NCBI RefSeq assembly: GCF_030867145.1
Contig: NC_134415.1
Location: 8,844,417-8,908,416 of the forward strand
Direction of reading: 5' to 3'
Source: Opisthocomus hoazin
Lineage: Eukaryota > Chordata > Aves > Opisthocomiformes > Opisthocomidae
DNA length: 64,000 nt
Positions within the stretch are counted from its first letter, which is position 1. Every line of letters begins with the position of its first letter. This document shows positions 61,081 through 64,000 of the stretch, in pieces. Below the pieces are notes generated by a model that saw only the letters and a program-made list of their open reading frames with translations, did not search any database and was not told where the DNA came from. Made by a program: the position numbers and the translations under genes.

Positions 61081-64000
61081 GAAGCTGTACTGCAGAGCCT
61101 GCTTGTAGAAGAATGCGTTGGATTTGTATCTGGAATGCAGGTGGACATGATGTGGGAAGAAGCATGTCAGTGAAATAGAGTTAGGTGGGAATTTGTAGTG
61201 TTTAGCTTTGTCCCAAGTCAAAAGATGTCCCTGCTGAGTGTTATTTTGTATCCTTGCAAGCAAACAAATATAAAAATGCTTACACAGTTGGCATAGTTGA
61301 GTTGTTTTGGATGGCCTTACTGCCAAGCATTTCTTCTGAGCCTCAGTTGTTGGGATAAACAGTGTGTAACTGAAGTGGTATTCCTCTGCCGTGAGCTGTG
61401 AAAAGTTGCCGACTGAGTGAATATGTCTTTTATGGCTATCCATTCTTTACTCTCAACTGATACCAGAAGGGGAATGTGAAGGGTACCAGAAGGAGCACTG
61501 AGTGCTCCGTTTCCTCCTAAATTAAATTTCATTCCTAGTAGTTTGGGGGGATTTTCAAGACTCCAATGTTTGAAGAACATCATTTCATGAAACACTGTGA
61601 TAAGAGTGTGTGACATTTGTTGTTATAATATCACTGGATTTATTTGTTTTAAATATGCTTTATGTTGAGACACTAGGTGCGTAAAGCTGATCACAACTAT
61701 ACGGGTGCTATATGATGCTTTTTCTACCTGATAGAATTGGACATGTATTTAAAGACAGAAGTTACCTCTTTCCACATCATTTAACCAGCCAACACAATGT
61801 TATGATCACCCTCTGTGACTGTTTTGGTACATTTTCTGTAGTAGCTCTTCCTGCTGGCAGTACCAGTAACTCAGATCAAGATAGCATGGTCCTAGTAATC
61901 CTTAGACTACTGGTGTGGAAGGATTACAGGGCAGGTGTTACTGCTCTGCAGGAACAGAGCATCTGCAGAGATAGAGACAGAAGTCTCTGAAATGCAATGT
62001 TCTCCTTTTACGAAAGTGTCCCACTTGGAATGGTAGCTTCCTTCTGTAGAAGGCCTGTCCAGAGGGAAGCAGAAGCTGAGAGTTTTCTCGCTAATGTTTA
62101 GTTAGTGTCTGTATTTGGATCTTAAATTTCCACATGTGCACACAGGTGAGAAAATTAGTCCTGAATTTATGTCCTAGATGCAAGAATGGCCACTGCTGCT
62201 CCTATGTCTGGTCCCAGTTTTCCCTGCTTTTGAATTCTGAGGACATATCCCTTTGCCCATGTCTTCATCTTCAAAATAGTGGTTGTAATACCTATGTGCT
62301 GGCTTTACAGATGAAAGTGCTAAGTGTTTACTGTACTTGGTATGAGTGAGGTTTTCCATTTACTTCAAATACTTCCTCCCCACTGCTCTTAACTGTCAGA
62401 ATCACTTCAACTTGAAATCTGATGCTTGTTCTTAGTTTCTTCAAAATCCTGTAAGCAAAATCAGTCCAGCCAACCATTACTTCGAGAACTAGCAGAACCT
62501 AATTTAGACCACAGGGATCCTACTCTGAACTGCCCCTTGGAAAAGCCTTGCTCACCCCAGCTGCCATAGCAGGCGTCTGCAGAAGGCGACTACCCTCGTC
62601 TAAATTTAGCATCCGTGATTATTCCTTAAGCGTCTAAGGAAACGCTCATATTTTTCATAGGTGTTGAACACCCAGGCATTTCCACTGACGTCAGGAGGAA
62701 CTTCTGTCTATTTTGCACCTCTGAAAATCAGCCTGCTATTTTGGCACTCACAGAAAGGCTTAACCGGCTAGCATTAAGTGATACTTTTTTTTAACTCTGT
62801 TTTATGTTTAATCTTGGCACCAGTGTAGCTTTTCACTGCTGCAAGACTTAAGACATTGCAGTCTTTAATATAAAGAAAATTGGTACTCAGGTGCATTAAA
62901 TAGAAATTAAATAAAAAATACATAAATGATTGTGTAGCTCTGGGGTATTATTTTACCTAGAGGAGTTTCTTTATCATCCATCTGGCATTAATATTAAAAG
63001 ACAAGCAAAACACCATACAGGAGGCTGAAGTTTGCTTGCTTTCCTTTTGTCTATGGCCTGCATTTCCATGACTAAGCCCGGGTCCCAACATGGCTCCTAT
63101 TAAAAGTAGATTTGCTATAAACAAAGAACTGTGTGTTTAATTGACAAAGCAATTTGCTTATCACAAACACTGTACTGTCTAAAACACAGACGTTTATGCT
63201 TTCAGCAGTTACAGCCGTCATTGTTTGTTGTTTACCCATCTATTCTTAGCTAAGTGCTTGAGAACAGGTTGCTTAGTTAAATTTCATATTCAACTAGAAT
63301 CAAGCCATCCAAAGATCCTGAGTAATGTTTTGCTTTTTATTCTGTTTCTAAGAGAAGCTCAGTAATTTAGGAAACTGAGTCTCGCTAAAAGTTATTTAGG
63401 AACTCTGAATTTTTTCTGAAAGTGCAGGCTTATGGGATATTTAAAATATTTTAGAAAATGTTACTTTGTAGCTAATGCCTCCTAAAAAACATTAGAGCTT
63501 AAAAAAAATCAACCCAATATGTTTTAGTAGTATCTTTAACAGCAGAAGTTACCAAATTTAGATTCTTAAATGAAGTATAAAATCAAAATTGATTTTTTTT
63601 TTTTAATCATCAGTTAACAATAGTGAAGAAATTAACATGGACAGATTACGTGCCTTGTGTATGGTGAAATAGGGCATTGAGTAACCTGGCATATATTCCA
63701 CACAGGAGCTTTTTGATGCATAATTGGGAATTAATGCGTGAGGTTTTCCTTTCTCTATAAGAATCTCAACTGAAACCTCATTTTAGCTTACAGGTGAAAC
63801 TAGATTTGATGATGTTCAAATGTACTATGTACCAGAGTGCAAAGACAACATTTACTGTTGAAATATCTTGGGGTCTGACTATTGACATACTTTTCCTGTC
63901 ATTTGTTGGTGTCAGGGACTTAAAGATGTGTGTGTGGAATTGAAAAAACTTTCAAAATCTGTTTTAGCTTTATCAGTCAGAAAACATGCTTTTCTGTTTA

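Larger units (their letters stand above)
53678..64000 (+). other. ACTN2: ACTN2 intron 1 (5' part)
   Basis: No sequence encoding TFTAWCNSHLRK or later ACTN2 exons was found, so the intron extends beyond the window (over 10.3 kb). It holds one CR1 fragment (57234) and short low-complexity tracts (58622-58680 T-rich, 61022 repeats). The frames in this stretch look like chance. Confidence 0.8.

Noticed and set aside
53678..64000. Searched for ACTN2 exon 2 (TFTAWCNSHLRK)
   Set aside because: Not found on the plus strand; intron 1 must extend beyond the window.
1..64000. Endogenous retrovirus, CRISPR array, tRNA or rRNA gene
   Set aside because: No LTR pair, gag/pol/env-like frame, regularly spaced direct repeats, or tRNA/rRNA signature was recognised by eye; tRNAscan-SE, Infernal and RepeatMasker would be decisive.

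Overview
The window is vertebrate nuclear DNA and almost certainly avian. It holds one multi-exon gene with short GT-AG exons, a second gene's first exon, two CpG-island promoters, and many CR1 LINE fragments of the bird type, whose 3' ends are short ATTCTRTG repeats. No bacterial, viral, CRISPR, tRNA or rRNA features were seen. The species cannot be fixed from sequence alone.

Layout. (1) 1-34266, minus strand: HEATR1 (UTP10/BAP28 family), a nucleolar protein of the SSU processome. I could place 35 consecutive coding exons, from the initiator ATG (34266) to residue 1727 at the window edge. All junctions keep one reading frame with no break. The C-terminal part (about 400 residues, judged from the human length of about 2144) lies off the left edge. 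(2) About 34040-34800: HEATR1 CpG-island promoter with a palindromic CRE, an E-box and an ETS-like site. (3) 34940-52850: an intergenic stretch of about 18 kb with no gene I recognise. It carries several CR1 copies, including a clear nested insertion (plus-strand CR1 inside a minus-strand CR1) at 41553-43458. (4) 52860-53240: a second CpG island with a tandem GC-box minisatellite on its minus-strand-G-rich side, followed by ACTN2 (alpha-actinin-2) coding exon 1 at 53543-53677, plus strand. (5) 53678-64000: the start of ACTN2 intron 1, with one CR1 fragment and no further exon found.

HEATR1 and ACTN2 are head to head, as in mammals (human 1q43), so this is conserved synteny rather than a novel system. 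HEATR1 is a housekeeping ribosome-biogenesis gene. ACTN2 is a striated-muscle Z-disc gene. Nothing suggests they act together, and their promoters are about 19 kb apart.

The most useful second-look items are the unusual end of ACTN2 exon 1 (weak donor, in-frame stop and AATAAA within 12 bases), the repeat expansion in the ACTN2 promoter, the nested CR1 pair, and the two same-orientation CR1 copies flanking the HEATR1 promoter and first exon. I found no convincing undescribed system.
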